DNA of 64,000 bases from NCBI RefSeq assembly GCF_020889685.1, contig NZ_JACMYO010000015.1:1-64000 (forward strand). The letters are read 5' to 3'. This document shows, piece after piece, positions 44,848-53,766 of the stretch. Source of the stretch: Bradyrhizobium oropedii. GTDB lineage: Bacteria; Pseudomonadota; Alphaproteobacteria; Rhizobiales; Xanthobacteraceae. The notes under the pieces were generated by a model, which did not search any database, had not been told where the DNA came from, and saw only the letters and a program-made list of their open reading frames with translations. Numbering within the stretch: the first letter of the stretch is position 1; every line of letters begins with the position of its first letter. The translations under genes were made by a program, and so were the position numbers.

Positions 44848-47800
44848 ATGACTGCAAGTTGGGTCAATTCGCTTGTCGACAGTGGCATCAAGTCCGACAT
44901 GCTCAACTTTGCGGCGGACGGCGATTTCACCGACGCCGAAGCTATTCAGTTGCTGGCGGATGTCGCCAATCGCGGGAGCGTCACTGCGAATGAGTTGAAC
45001 TCGCTGCAGGTGATTGCGGCCAATCTGAACAGCGGTCTCTCCACATCGAGCTACGTCTTCCATCTTTTCGTCCAGCTCGTCGACGGCAATCCGGCGAATG
45101 CCACCTGGACGGGGGGCAGCACGACGTCGGTCGCGCTCGGCAATCTGCAGGTTGGCACGACATCAACGCAGATGTCCGAACTGATCGGAAAGTGGTTCCA
45201 GGGGACCGATCTTCCGGATCCGACTTTGCCGCCCGATGCGGCCTCGAGCGGCTGGACATTGCAGGGCTATAGCGCTGTTGTCGGACCGTTGTACTCTTCG
45301 GCGGGTGCGGCCACCGTCAACGATGTCTGTCAGGGAGCAAGCGGCGATTGCGAGCTGATGTCGGGCTTGATCGACCTCGTCGTCTTTCATCCCCAGGTCA
45401 TGAGCTCCATGATCGTGGACAATGGAAACGGTACCTATGGCGTACGCTTCTATGTCAATGGTCAGGAGACATGGGAGACCGTCAACGACGAGTTTCCGGT
45501 CGTCAGTGGAACCGAACTTGATTACGGTCACAACTACAATGAGCAGCCCACCGCAATGTGGGTTGCCTTGGTGGAAAAGGCCTACGCCCAACTCAGTTCG
45601 ACGGGACAGATCGGGCACCCGGCCGTCAATAGCTACAACAACATCTCCGCCGATCCCCCGACGAATGTCTTCGAGAATCTGACCGATGCGACGAGCGTCA
45701 ACTATTATCTGAGCACCGCGTCCTATTGGTACAGTGACAAGTCGATCTACACCGCTGCGCTCGCCGCCGGCGACGATGTCATCCTCGAGATCCCTTCGAC
45801 GTCTCCGTACACCTACGACAGTGCGGGAAATATCCAGCTGGTCCCGGACCATGCTTTCGCAGTCATCGGATATGACAGCGCGACGGGCAATTTCATCGTT
45901 CGCAATCCGTGGGGAAACAGTTATCCCGGCCAGAACTGGGACGTGCAGTTCGAGGTTTCGCTCACGCAGATCGCCAATGAGCAAGGCGACTTCGTCATCG
46001 ACAATTCCGGCGCCGTCGACGTCGCGCCGAATGTGGTCGTGTCCAATGTAACCGGCCGGGCGCAGACTTCGATCAGCGCATCGTCCATGTTCTACGTGAC
46101 GAGCGGTGGCCTGCCCCTGACCGAGTATGCGCTCTGGGACACCGGCGGCAATGGCCATTTCACCGTGAACGGGGTGGCGCAGGCGGCCGGGGTCGAGATC
46201 GACGTCGCCGCTTCGCAATGGTCCCAAATTGGCTATCAGTTCGGTGCCGCGAGCGATCAGCTGTGGGTGCGCGCGTATAACGGCGTATTCTGGAGCGCCT
46301 GGGCCTCGTTTACCGCGACGCCGGAAGGGCCCGTCGTGACGGTCTCGAACGTCACGGCATCGCATGGCCAGAGCTTTGTCGCGTCATCGCTGTTCACTTA
46401 CACTGATCCATTCGGCTTCGCGGCCTCCGAATACGATGTCTGGAACGCCGGCATCGGTGGCGCGCACTTCGTTCTGAACGGGGTGGCGCTTCCCACCAAT
46501 CAGCACAATTACGTCACGGCCGCCCAGCTGTCGTCGCTGAGCTATCAATCCGGTTCCGGCATCGACACACTCTGGATCCGCGCCAACGACGGCACGGCTT
46601 GGGGACAGTGGTCGAACGCGTTCACCGTCAACGCTCCGGTCGACACCGGTCCTGTTGAAGCCGTCTCGAACATCAATGCGTCTCACGGACAGAGCTATTC
46701 GGCCACGTCCCTGTTCACCTACGGCGATCCGTTCGGTAGCGCTGCGACCGAATATGACGTTTGGGACAGCGGCACCGTTGGCGGGTCCTTCGTCCTGAAC
46801 GGGGTGGCGCTGCCGGCCAAGCAGGACAATTACATCACGGCGGCCCAACTGACCTCGCTCAGCTATCAGTCCGGGTCCGGCGTCGACACACTTTGGATCC
46901 GCGCAAACGACGGAACTGTTTGGGGGGCATGGTCGAACGCGTTCACCGTCAATGCACCGGTCGACACCGGTCCTGTTGAAGCCGTCTCGAACATCAATGC
47001 GTCTCACGGGCAGAGCTATGCGGCCACGTCCCTGTTCACCTACGGCGATCCGTTCAATAGCGCTGCGACCCAGTATGATGTCTGGGATACGGGCGCTGGC
47101 GGCGGGCACTTCGTTCTGAACGGGGTGGCGCTTTCGCCCAACCAGGACAATTACATCACGGCGGCGCAACTGGCCTCGCTGAGCTACCAATCCGGCTCGG
47201 GCATCGACACGCTTTGGATCCGCGCCAATGACGGCACGGTTTGGGGGAAGTGGTCGAACAGCTTCACGGTCAACGCTCCCGTCGACACCGGTCCTGTTGA
47301 AACCGTCTCGAACATCAATGCGTCTCACGGGCAGAGCTATGCGGCGACGTCCCTGTTCACCTACGGCGATCCGTTCAACAGCGCTGCGACCCAGTATGAC
47401 GTCTGGGACACGGGCGCCGGCGGCGGGCACTTCGTTCTGAACGGGGTGGCGCTTTCGCCCAACCAGGACAATTACATCACGGCGGCGCAACTGGGCTCGC
47501 TGAGCTATCAATCCGGCTCGGGCGTCGACACATTGTGGGTCCGCGCGAACGACGGCACCGTCTGGGGATCATGGTCAAGCGCTTTCACCGTGAACGCACC
47601 GATCGACACCGGCCCGGTCGTGAGTCCGACCAATTCAAGCACGCTGTCCGTTCAAGGCCAGACGTTCGCGGTGTCCTCACTCTTCACCTATGCGGATCCG
47701 TTCGGCAGTTCCGCGACATCTTATGATGTCTGGAACACCGGAAGCGGGAACGGCTACTTCACGCTGAACGGCACGACGCTCGGAGCAAATCAGGACAACA

Positions 47801-48300
47801 TCGTCGCGGCCTCGCAGCTCTCCCAGCTTGCGTATCATGTCGGCTCGGGCACAGACACGCTCTGGATAAAAGCCAATGACGGGACCGTGTGGGGCGCCTG
47901 GTCCAGTGCCTTCACGGTCAACGATCCCTCGATCATTCCAGTCGGACAGACCCTCGAGCTTCCATCAGCAAGCTCGGCTCAAATCTCCTTTGCATCAGGC
48001 TCCGGCACGCTGAAGCTTGATGATCCCGCCGGTTTCTCCGGCACCGTCGCCGGCATGACGGGAGCCGACGCGATCGATTTCGCCAACATCAATTTTGCGG
48101 CCGGCCAAACCGTGGCCTTTGCCGGCAACACGTCGGGCGGATCGCTGACGATCTCGGACGGCGTCCACGCCGCCAGCATCGCCTTGCTCGGAAACTACAT
48201 GGCATCCACCTTCGTCGCCGCGAGCGATGGGCACAACGGCACGACGATCACGGTGCATCCCGATCAGGTCGCCACGCTTGCCCCGCCGCAGCATGCCTGA
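44848..48300 (+). CDS. Calpain-like (C2) cysteine protease with tandem repeats, probable type I secretion substrate
   Basis: 1150 residues. Residues 1-130 are an alpha-rich domain. The catalytic core at ~135-385 has calpain hallmarks: C168 in QGASGDCELMSGL, PTAMWVALVEKAYAQL (calpain LWxxLxEKAYA), H335 in PDHAFAVIGYDSATG, N353 in FIVRNPWGNSYPG. Six repeats of ~100-107 residues follow (396-~1029): SHGQSY.ATSLFTY, YDVWD.G, FVLNGVAL, DTLWIRANDGTVWG.WS. The last 120 residues (LKLDDPAGFSGTVAGMTGAD, then IDFANINFAAGQTVAFAG) resemble ends of Bradyrhizobium proteins exported by type I systems. There is no Sec signal. I start at the ATG at 44848 (GAAGG upstream), not the TTG 15 codons earlier. Export and protease activity are inferred. 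Confidence 0.82.
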   Translation: MTASWVNSLVDSGIKSDMLNFAADGDFTDAEAIQLLADVANRGSVTANELNSLQVIAANLNSGLSTSSYVFHLFVQLVDGNPANATWTGGSTTSVALGNLQVGTTSTQMSELIGKWFQGTDLPDPTLPPDAASSGWTLQGYSAVVGPLYSSAGAATVNDVCQGASGDCELMSGLIDLVVFHPQVMSSMIVDNGNGTYGVRFYVNGQETWETVNDEFPVVSGTELDYGHNYNEQPTAMWVALVEKAYAQLSSTGQIGHPAVNSYNNISADPPTNVFENLTDATSVNYYLSTASYWYSDKSIYTAALAAGDDVILEIPSTSPYTYDSAGNIQLVPDHAFAVIGYDSATGNFIVRNPWGNSYPGQNWDVQFEVSLTQIANEQGDFVIDNSGAVDVAPNVVVSNVTGRAQTSISASSMFYVTSGGLPLTEYALWDTGGNGHFTVNGVAQAAGVEIDVAASQWSQIGYQFGAASDQLWVRAYNGVFWSAWASFTATPEGPVVTVSNVTASHGQSFVASSLFTYTDPFGFAASEYDVWNAGIGGAHFVLNGVALPTNQHNYVTAAQLSSLSYQSGSGIDTLWIRANDGTAWGQWSNAFTVNAPVDTGPVEAVSNINASHGQSYSATSLFTYGDPFGSAATEYDVWDSGTVGGSFVLNGVALPAKQDNYITAAQLTSLSYQSGSGVDTLWIRANDGTVWGAWSNAFTVNAPVDTGPVEAVSNINASHGQSYAATSLFTYGDPFNSAATQYDVWDTGAGGGHFVLNGVALSPNQDNYITAAQLASLSYQSGSGIDTLWIRANDGTVWGKWSNSFTVNAPVDTGPVETVSNINASHGQSYAATSLFTYGDPFNSAATQYDVWDTGAGGGHFVLNGVALSPNQDNYITAAQLGSLSYQSGSGVDTLWVRANDGTVWGSWSSAFTVNAPIDTGPVVSPTNSSTLSVQGQTFAVSSLFTYADPFGSSATSYDVWNTGSGNGYFTLNGTTLGANQDNIVAASQLSQLAYHVGSGTDTLWIKANDGTVWGAWSSAFTVNDPSIIPVGQTLELPSASSAQISFASGSGTLKLDDPAGFSGTVAGMTGADAIDFANINFAAGQTVAFAGNTSGGSLTISDGVHAASIALLGNYMASTFVAASDGHNGTTITVHPDQVATLAPPQHA
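46333..47616 (+). repeat. Four exact 321-bp tandem units inside the protease gene
   Basis: Units start at 46333, 46654, 46975 and 47296, each exactly 321 bp (107 codons). Units 3 and 4 differ only at scattered, mainly third-codon sites. Flanking diverged copies lie at 46033-46332 and 47617-~47930. Nearly identical neighbours imply recent duplication and probably copy-number variation between strains. Confidence 0.92.
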
Positions 48301-48318
48301 GCGGCCGCCGCCGCCCAA

Positions 48319-48348
48319 CGCGCGGCCGTCACGTTCGACGGCCGCGCG
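48319..48348. terminator. GC-rich hairpin after the protease gene
   Basis: CGCGCGGCCGTC (48319-48330), loop ACGTTC, GACGGCCGCGCG (48337-48348), a perfect 12-bp stem 18 bp after the protease stop and before the convergent ketopantoate reductase gene. No T-run follows. Confidence 0.6.
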
Positions 48349-48425
48349 GGGGCTGCGCGATCTTCCTGCGCTGATAGGCACTCGGGCCCGAACGCAAAAT
48401 TCCAGCCGATCCCGGCGGATGCGCT

Positions 48426-49349
48426 CTACGCCGGTGTCCCCATGACGTAGGGCTTCAGCACCGCATAGAGCATGGCGTGCGTCGGCGTCGGGACGCCGAG
48501 CTTGCGGCCGAGCTCGACCACCTTGCCGCTCAGCCAGGGCAGTTCGAGCCGGTTGCCGCGCTCGAGATCGAGCGCCATCGAGGCCTTCATTGCCGGCGGC
48601 GCGTGCCCGATGAAATCGAGCACCTTCGCGAGCGGGTCCGGCGGCAGCTTGATGCCGCTGGCGTGGGCGATGGCGATGATCTCCTCGCAGGCCGACACGA
48701 AGAACGGACGCAGGTCGGGATCGTCGCGCAGTCTGCCGATCGGCTGGCGCGTGACCGCGGTCATGCCGGCATTGGTGGCGAGGCCGACGAACTTCATCCA
48801 GAGCTCGGTGTTGATTTGTTCGCTCAGCGTCGCATCGAACCCGGCCTTCAGGCAGAGCTCGAGCAGCGCCCTGCCGCGCGGCGTGATGCGGCCGTCGAGC
48901 TCGCCGAAGATCATGCGCATGAAGGTGCCGACCTGGTTGATCACGCCGGGCTTGATGATCGAGGCCGAGATCTGCGCCACTCCGCCCATCACGGCGTTGC
49001 GACCCAGGATCGGGATCAGCCGATCCGGCGCATCGATGCCGTTCTGCAGCGGGATCACCGCGGTGTCTGGGCCGACCATCGGCTTGATGTGCGCCCCGGC
49101 ACTTTCGACGTCCCACAGCTTGACGCAGAACAGCACGATATCGACCGGGCCGACGTTTGCGGGATCGTCGGTCGCCTGGGTCGGGACCAGATGGGTTTCG
49201 CCGCGGCCGCCCTGAACCTTCAGCCCCTCGCTGCGCATGGCCGCCAGATGGGCGCCGCGCGCGATAAAGGTGACGTCGGCTCCGGCATGTGCGAGCGCCG
49301 CACCAAAGCCGCCCCCGACGCCTCCAGCGCCCACCACTGCGATCCGCAT
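48426..49349 (-). CDS. 2-dehydropantoate 2-reductase (ketopantoate reductase family)
   Basis: 307 residues. RIAVVGAGGVGGGFGAALAH is the NADPH-binding GxGxxG site; VDIVLFCVKLWDVESAGAHI, VIPLQNGIDAPDRLI and a Lys/Asn-bearing segment (LWMKFVGLATNAGMTAV) match ApbA/PanE. Members make pantoate for CoA, but several paralogues act on other 2-oxoacids, so panE is not assigned. The ATG at 49349 has AAGGAGA upstream; it is convergent with the protease gene. Confidence 0.88.
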   Translation of the reverse strand: MRIAVVGAGGVGGGFGAALAHAGADVTFIARGAHLAAMRSEGLKVQGGRGETHLVPTQATDDPANVGPVDIVLFCVKLWDVESAGAHIKPMVGPDTAVIPLQNGIDAPDRLIPILGRNAVMGGVAQISASIIKPGVINQVGTFMRMIFGELDGRITPRGRALLELCLKAGFDATLSEQINTELWMKFVGLATNAGMTAVTRQPIGRLRDDPDLRPFFVSACEEIIAIAHASGIKLPPDPLAKVLDFIGHAPPAMKASMALDLERGNRLELPWLSGKVVELGRKLGVPTPTHAMLYAVLKPYVMGTPA

Positions 49350-49528
49350 GATTGTCTCCTTGTCCACCGTGTTGGCCCGCAGCCTCGACGATGTCATTGC
49401 AATGCGCAACCCGATTTGCCTGAAAACCGCGTGACCGCGACCCTGCGCACCTACGTCATCTTCCTGCGTTGAACTTGCCGGCCCGAACCGCTAAGCCATC
49501 TCCGAAAGTTCGGGAGGGATGGGTGGCG

Positions 49529-50344
49529 ATGACGGAGCCGACGGCGGTCGCGCTTGACGGTGCGACGGTGGCCTTTCGGTTGGCGGACGGACGGGTCTAT
49601 ACCGCGGTCGAGCAGGCCAATCTTTCGGTTGAGCACGGCGAGTTTGTCGCCATTGTCGGCCCGACCGGATGCGGAAAGTCGACGCTGCTCAATGTTACCG
49701 CCGGGCTGCTCAAACCCGCGGCGGGAACGGCAAGGATCTTCGACCGGCCGCTGAGCGGCCTCAACCGTGACGCCGGCTACCTGTTCCAGGCCGATGCGCT
49801 GTTCCCGTGGAAGACCGCGATCGACAATGTCGCGATCGGGCTCGAGATCAGGGGCACGCCGCGCACCGAGGCGTTGGCGCGCGCCGGGAGGTGGCTGACG
49901 TCGGTCGGGCTCGGCGCGTTCGCGGGCCGCTATCCGCACATGTTGTCGGGCGGTCAGCGCAAGCGCGTCGCCCTTGCACAGGTCCTGATCCGCGATCCGA
50001 AGATCCTTTTGATGGACGAGCCGTTCGGTCCGCTCGACGCCCAGACGCGGCAGATCATGGGCAATCTGCTGCTGGAATTGTGGACCGCCGACCGCAAGGC
50101 GGTGCTGTTCGTGACCCACGATCTCGAGGAGGCGATCGCGCTCGCTGACCGCGTCGTGATCATGTCCGCCGGTCCTTCCGCGCGCATCATCGGCGACTGG
50201 CGCATCACGCTGCCGCGGCCGCGCGACATCGCCGAGATCAGGATGGAGAAGGATTTCCATGCGCTGCACCGCGAGATCTGGGGCGTGCTGAAGGATGAGG
50301 TGATGAAGGGGTATGTCCAGTCGACGCAGGCGGGAGCCGCCTGA
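49529..50344 (+). CDS. ABC ATPase (nitrate/sulfonate/taurine type)
   Basis: 271 residues. Walker A AIVGPTGCGKSTLLNVTAGL, signature LSGGQRKRVALAQVLIRDPK, Walker B ILLMDEPFGPLDAQTRQIMG and the H-loop LFVTHDLEEAIALADRVVIM are intact. The DAGYLFQADALFPWKT Q-loop region is typical of the SsuB/TauB/NrtD family. The ATG at 49529 has GGGAGGG a few bases upstream. It overlaps the permease start by 1 nt. A matching binding protein is not adjacent; one lies 5 kb away at 56025. Confidence 0.92.
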   Translation: MTEPTAVALDGATVAFRLADGRVYTAVEQANLSVEHGEFVAIVGPTGCGKSTLLNVTAGLLKPAAGTARIFDRPLSGLNRDAGYLFQADALFPWKTAIDNVAIGLEIRGTPRTEALARAGRWLTSVGLGAFAGRYPHMLSGGQRKRVALAQVLIRDPKILLMDEPFGPLDAQTRQIMGNLLLELWTADRKAVLFVTHDLEEAIALADRVVIMSAGPSARIIGDWRITLPRPRDIAEIRMEKDFHALHREIWGVLKDEVMKGYVQSTQAGAA

Positions 50345-51129
50345 TGTCGCGCGTCACGTTGCTGGCTTTGCAGGTTTTGGTCGCCGTCGTCACGCTGGTG
50401 TTGTGGCAAGTCTTTTCCACCGTGCCGGTGTTCGGCAAGGTGCTGCTGCCGCCGTTCTTCTTCTCCAATCCGGTCGACGTTTTCAGCCAGATCGTGAAAT
50501 GGTTCTCGACCGGGGTGATCTGGAAGCATCTTGCGATCACGTTGTGGGAATCGATCCTCGCCTTCGTGATCGGCTCGGCCGGCGGCATTCTGGTCGGCTT
50601 CTGGTTTGCGCGGCAGCCGCGCGTCGCCGCGGTGTTCGATCCCTATGTGAAGATGGTCAACGCACTGCCGCGCGTGGTGTTGGCGCCGATCTTCGTGCTG
50701 TGGTTCGGGCTCGGCGTCTGGTCCAAGGTCGCGCTCGGCGTGACCTTGGTGTTCTTCATCGTGTTCTTCAATGTCTATCAGGGCGTCAAGGAAGTGCCGA
50801 CCACCGTGCTCGACAATGGCCGCATGCTCGGCATGAACGAGCGGCAACTGATGCGCCATGTCTACTGGCCCTCGGCGCTGTCATGGATGTTCTCCTCGCT
50901 CCACACCTCGGTAGGCTTTGCTGTGGTCGGCGCGGTGGTCGGCGAATATCTCGGCTCGGCTGCCGGCCTTGGCTATCTGATCCAGCAGGCCGAAGGCGTG
51001 TTCGACGTTGCCGGCGTGTTCGCCGGCATGTTCGTGCTGTCGGCCTTCGTCATCCTGATCGACATGGGTGTGACCGCGGTGGAGAAGCGGCTTTTGGTCT
51101 GGCGGCCGACGGCGGCTGCGCGGGATTAG
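50344..51129 (+). CDS. ABC permease (SsuC/TauC type)
   Basis: 261 residues, six membrane helices. MLGMNERQLMRHVYWPSALS is the cytoplasmic EAA-like loop that contacts the ATPase, and VVGEYLGSAAGLGYLIQQAE is the usual C-terminal signature. The ATG overlaps the ATPase stop by 1 nt. Its stop overlaps that of the convergent XRE regulator by 3 nt (51126-51129). Confidence 0.92.
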   Translation: MSRVTLLALQVLVAVVTLVLWQVFSTVPVFGKVLLPPFFFSNPVDVFSQIVKWFSTGVIWKHLAITLWESILAFVIGSAGGILVGFWFARQPRVAAVFDPYVKMVNALPRVVLAPIFVLWFGLGVWSKVALGVTLVFFIVFFNVYQGVKEVPTTVLDNGRMLGMNERQLMRHVYWPSALSWMFSSLHTSVGFAVVGAVVGEYLGSAAGLGYLIQQAEGVFDVAGVFAGMFVLSAFVILIDMGVTAVEKRLLVWRPTAAARD

Positions 51130-51980
51130 CCCGCTGCCAGCGTTGCCTCCATCAGCCCCCGGATCTTCTCCGTCACCTCGGGGTCTACAGGATTGTAGAC
51201 GATCATGCTGAGGTCGGGCCGGCCGTCGACCGCGAACGCCGAATATTCGAATTTCACCGGGCCAAGGATCGGGTGCCGGAGCTGCTTGATGCCCTCGCCA
51301 TGCGTGCGCACGTCGTTGTCACGCCAGAGCGCCGCAAATTCCGGGCTCAGCCGGCAGAGCTCGTCGACGAACGGTTGCACCTCGGCGGCAGCTCCTGCGC
51401 GTGCCGCGTCGACCCTGAAGGCGCCGACCACGAAGCGCGCCACGCTTGCCCAGTCGTGTTGCGCGGCGCGGACGCGGGGATCGAGGAACATGAAACGCAG
51501 CACGTTGCGCTCGCGCGGCGGCAGCGATCCGTAGTCCGTCAGCATCACGGTCGCCGCCCGGTTCCAGGCGACGACGTCCCATATCGCGGTCCTGATGATG
51601 GCGGGGTGCGGCTCCAGCACCCCGAGCACGCGCTGCAGCCGCGGCGTCACGCCTTCACTTCTCTGGTAGCGCACCTCGGGCGTGCGGCCGAGGCCGAGCA
51701 GGAACAGATGCTCGCGCTCGACATCGGTCAGCATCAACGCGCGCGCGATGCGGTCGAGCACATCGGCCGACGGCGCGCCGCCGCGACCCTGTTCGAGCCA
51801 GGTGTACCAGGTCGCTGAGATGTTGGCGCGCTGAGCCACTTCCTCGCGGCGCAAGCCCGGCGTGCGGCGGCGCTCGGGCGGAAAGCCGAACGTGGCGGGA
51901 TCGAGCTTGCTGCGGCGGTCCTTCAGGTAAGCGCCGAGCAGGTTCTCATGCGCGAGCGGTTCGCTCATCCTGTTAGCCAT
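51126..51980 (-). CDS. XRE-family regulator with MmyB-like ligand domain
   Basis: 284 residues. The HTH is in RRTPGLRREEVAQRANISAT followed by WYTWLEQGRGG. The C-terminal domain (AIWDVVAWNRAATVMLTDYG, LRFMFLDPRVRAAQHDW, LRHPILGPVKFEYSAFAVDG) is the MmyB-like ligand-binding fold of actinobacterial and proteobacterial activators. It is divergent from two SDR genes, so it probably regulates them. Direct repeats lie in the shared gap. Confidence 0.9.
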   Translation of the reverse strand: MANRMSEPLAHENLLGAYLKDRRSKLDPATFGFPPERRRTPGLRREEVAQRANISATWYTWLEQGRGGAPSADVLDRIARALMLTDVEREHLFLLGLGRTPEVRYQRSEGVTPRLQRVLGVLEPHPAIIRTAIWDVVAWNRAATVMLTDYGSLPPRERNVLRFMFLDPRVRAAQHDWASVARFVVGAFRVDAARAGAAAEVQPFVDELCRLSPEFAALWRDNDVRTHGEGIKQLRHPILGPVKFEYSAFAVDGRPDLSMIVYNPVDPEVTEKIRGLMEATLAAG

Positions 51981-51982
51981 TA

Positions 51983-52014
51983 TACCATGATAAGGTCACT
52001 ACTTTACCACGATA
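51983..52014. promoter_or_regulatory. Direct repeat operator candidate between XRE regulator and SDR genes
   Basis: TACCATGATA (51983-51992) and TACCACGATA (52005-52014) differ at one base and are 22 bp apart (two helix turns) in the 80-bp gap. Direct-repeat sites suit a regulator binding as a tandem dimer. Confidence 0.5.
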
Positions 52015-52060
52015 GCGCAACGACCCAGATTTGTCTCCAGCAAAACCTGGAGACTTGCTG

Positions 52061-52951
52061 ATGCGCGTGTTTGTTACTGGAGCCACCGGCTGGGTCGGCT
52101 CTGCCGTCACCGACGATCTGATTGCAGCCGGCCATCAGGTGCTCGGCATGACCCGTTCCGACAAGGGCGCCGAAGCGCTCGCGGCCGCCGGCGCGGAGGT
52201 ACATTACGGGACGCTGGAAGATCTCGACAGCCTGCGCAGCGGCGCCGCGCAGGCGGACGCGGTGATCCACTGCGCCTTCAACCATGACTTTTCGAAGTTT
52301 GCGCAGAACTCCGAGGATGACCGGCGCGCCATCGAGACGCTCGGTGCCGTGCTCGAAGGATCGAACCGGCAGCTGATCACGACATCAGGTGTTGCGCGGG
52401 TGGCGCAGAGCCGCGTCGCAACCGAAAAGGATCCGCCGATTCCGGTCTCCGAGGCCTATCCGCGTGCGTCCGAGGCTACGACAATGGCCGTGGCCGCGCG
52501 TGGCGTGCGCGCGGCGGTGGTGCGGCTGCCACCCTCGGTGCATGGTCACGGCGATCATGGCTTCGTGCCGCGCCTCGTCGCCTTCGCGCGCGAGAAGGGC
52601 GTCTCTGTCTATATCGGTGAGGGACAGAATCGCTGGCCCGGCGTGCATCGCCTCGACGCAGCGCGCGTCTATCGGCTTGCGCTCGAGCGCGGCGTCGAAG
52701 GCGGCCCGTTCCATGCGGTGGCCGATGAGGGCGTGCCGTTCAAGGCGATCGCCGAGGTCATCGCCCGCCGGCTCAACGTTCCGCTGGTGTCGAAATCGCC
52801 GGAGGAAGCGGCGGAGCATTTCGGCATGTTCGGCAGGTTTGTCGCCTTCGACGTGCCGACCTCGAGCGCGCGGACGCGGTCGCGGCTCGACTGGCAGCCG
52901 CAGCAGGCCGGGCTGATCGCCGACATTGATCATCCCGCGTATTTCGCTTGA
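52061..52951 (+). CDS. Extended-SDR (NAD-dependent epimerase/reductase) protein
   Basis: 296 residues. [20 protein letters not shown] is the GxxGxxG NAD(P) site; [20 protein letters not shown] and [20 protein letters not shown] are typical of atypical/extended SDRs. The usual YxxxK tyrosine is not evident, so it may be an atypical NmrA/dTDP-like oxidoreductase. The ATG at 52061 has CTGGAGA upstream. It is divergent from the XRE regulator; the next SDR starts 19 bp later. Confidence 0.85.
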   Translation: MRVFVTGATGWVGSAVTDDLIAAGHQVLGMTRSDKGAEALAAAGAEVHYGTLEDLDSLRSGAAQADAVIHCAFNHDFSKFAQNSEDDRRAIETLGAVLEGSNRQLITTSGVARVAQSRVATEKDPPIPVSEAYPRASEATTMAVAARGVRAAVVRLPPSVHGHGDHGFVPRLVAFAREKGVSVYIGEGQNRWPGVHRLDAARVYRLALERGVEGGPFHAVADEGVPFKAIAEVIARRLNVPLVSKSPEEAAEHFGMFGRFVAFDVPTSSARTRSRLDWQPQQAGLIADIDHPAYFA

Positions 52952-52970
52952 ACGCGGCGGAGCACCGATC

Positions 52971-53696
52971 ATGACTGACGCCATGATGTCGCTTGCGGGC
53001 AAGCGTGTGATCGCAATCGGAGGATCGTCGGGGATCGGCTTTGCCGTCGCCGCGCTCGCGCGGGAACAGGGCGCGGAGGTGGTGATTGCCTCCAGCAACC
53101 CCGCGAATGTCGATGCGGCGGTCGCGCGGCTGCCGGGATCTTCGGGCCGTACTGTCGATCTGCGCGACGAAGCCGGCGTGTCGCGCTTCTTCGATCAGGT
53201 CGGCAGCTTCGATCACCTCGCGATCACGGCGGGCGATCAGGGCCTCCCGGCGTTCGGTGCGACGCGTGATCTCGATCTCGCTGTGGCGCGCGAGGCTCTC
53301 ACGCTCCGCTTCTGGGGCTCGCTCGCGGCGGTCAAGCACGGCAGCCGCGTGATCGCTGCGAACGGATCGATCACGCTGACCGGCGGCCTGCTGGCGCACC
53401 GCCCGCAAAAGGCGATGCCGTTCGTGACCGCGGCGGCGGGAGCCATGGAGAGCCTGGCCCGCGGCCTTGCCGTCGATCTTGCGCCGGTCCGCGTCAATGC
53501 CGTATGCCCGGGCCTCATTCTCACCGAGCGCGTCACGCAGATGCCGGAGGAGAGGGTGCGCGGCTATGTAGCAGGCTTGCCGTTGCCGCGCGCTGCATCG
53601 CCGGGTGAGGCGGCCACTGCCTACGTGTACCTGATGTTGAACAGTTACGTCACGGGGCAGACTCTTGCGGTGGATGGCGGTGGTCTGTTGGTGTGA
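52971..53696 (+). CDS. Short-chain dehydrogenase/reductase
   Basis: 241 residues. RVIAIGGSSGIGFAVAALAR is a GxxxGxG NAD(P) site and ANGSITLTGGLLAHRPQKAM covers the region where YxxxK is expected; here no clear Tyr is seen (QKAMPFVTAAAGAMESLA), which is odd. SPGEAATAYVYLMLNSYVTG with QTLAVDGGGLLV is the usual C-terminus. Probably cotranscribed with the preceding gene. Confidence 0.82.
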   Translation: MTDAMMSLAGKRVIAIGGSSGIGFAVAALAREQGAEVVIASSNPANVDAAVARLPGSSGRTVDLRDEAGVSRFFDQVGSFDHLAITAGDQGLPAFGATRDLDLAVAREALTLRFWGSLAAVKHGSRVIAANGSITLTGGLLAHRPQKAMPFVTAAAGAMESLARGLAVDLAPVRVNAVCPGLILTERVTQMPEERVRGYVAGLPLPRAASPGEAATAYVYLMLNSYVTGQTLAVDGGGLLV

Positions 53697-53713
53697 GATC
53701 GGCAGCGTGAAAT

Positions 53714-53749
53714 GTAGGGCGGGTTACGGCTGCGCCTAACCCGCCCTAC
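53714..53749. terminator. Perfect 13-bp hairpin between convergent genes
   Basis: GTAGGGCGGGTTA (53714-53726), ten-base loop, TAACCCGCCCTAC (53737-53749), between the SDR gene and the convergent Fe-S gene. It could serve both and is also a common dispersed repeat (GTAGGGCGGGTTA type) in these genomes. Confidence 0.75.
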
Positions 53750-53766
53750 GCAGGGAAGCATCCGGC

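Noticed and set aside
46033..47930. CRISPR or satellite array
   Set aside because: The periodicity is in-frame coding repeats of 107 codons with no spacer structure; I saw no CRISPR array anywhere in the window.
49469..49528. Longer N-terminus of the SsuB-like ATPase
   Set aside because: The extra residues overlap the Shine-Dalgarno GGGAGGG; the ATG at 49529 gives the family N-terminus.
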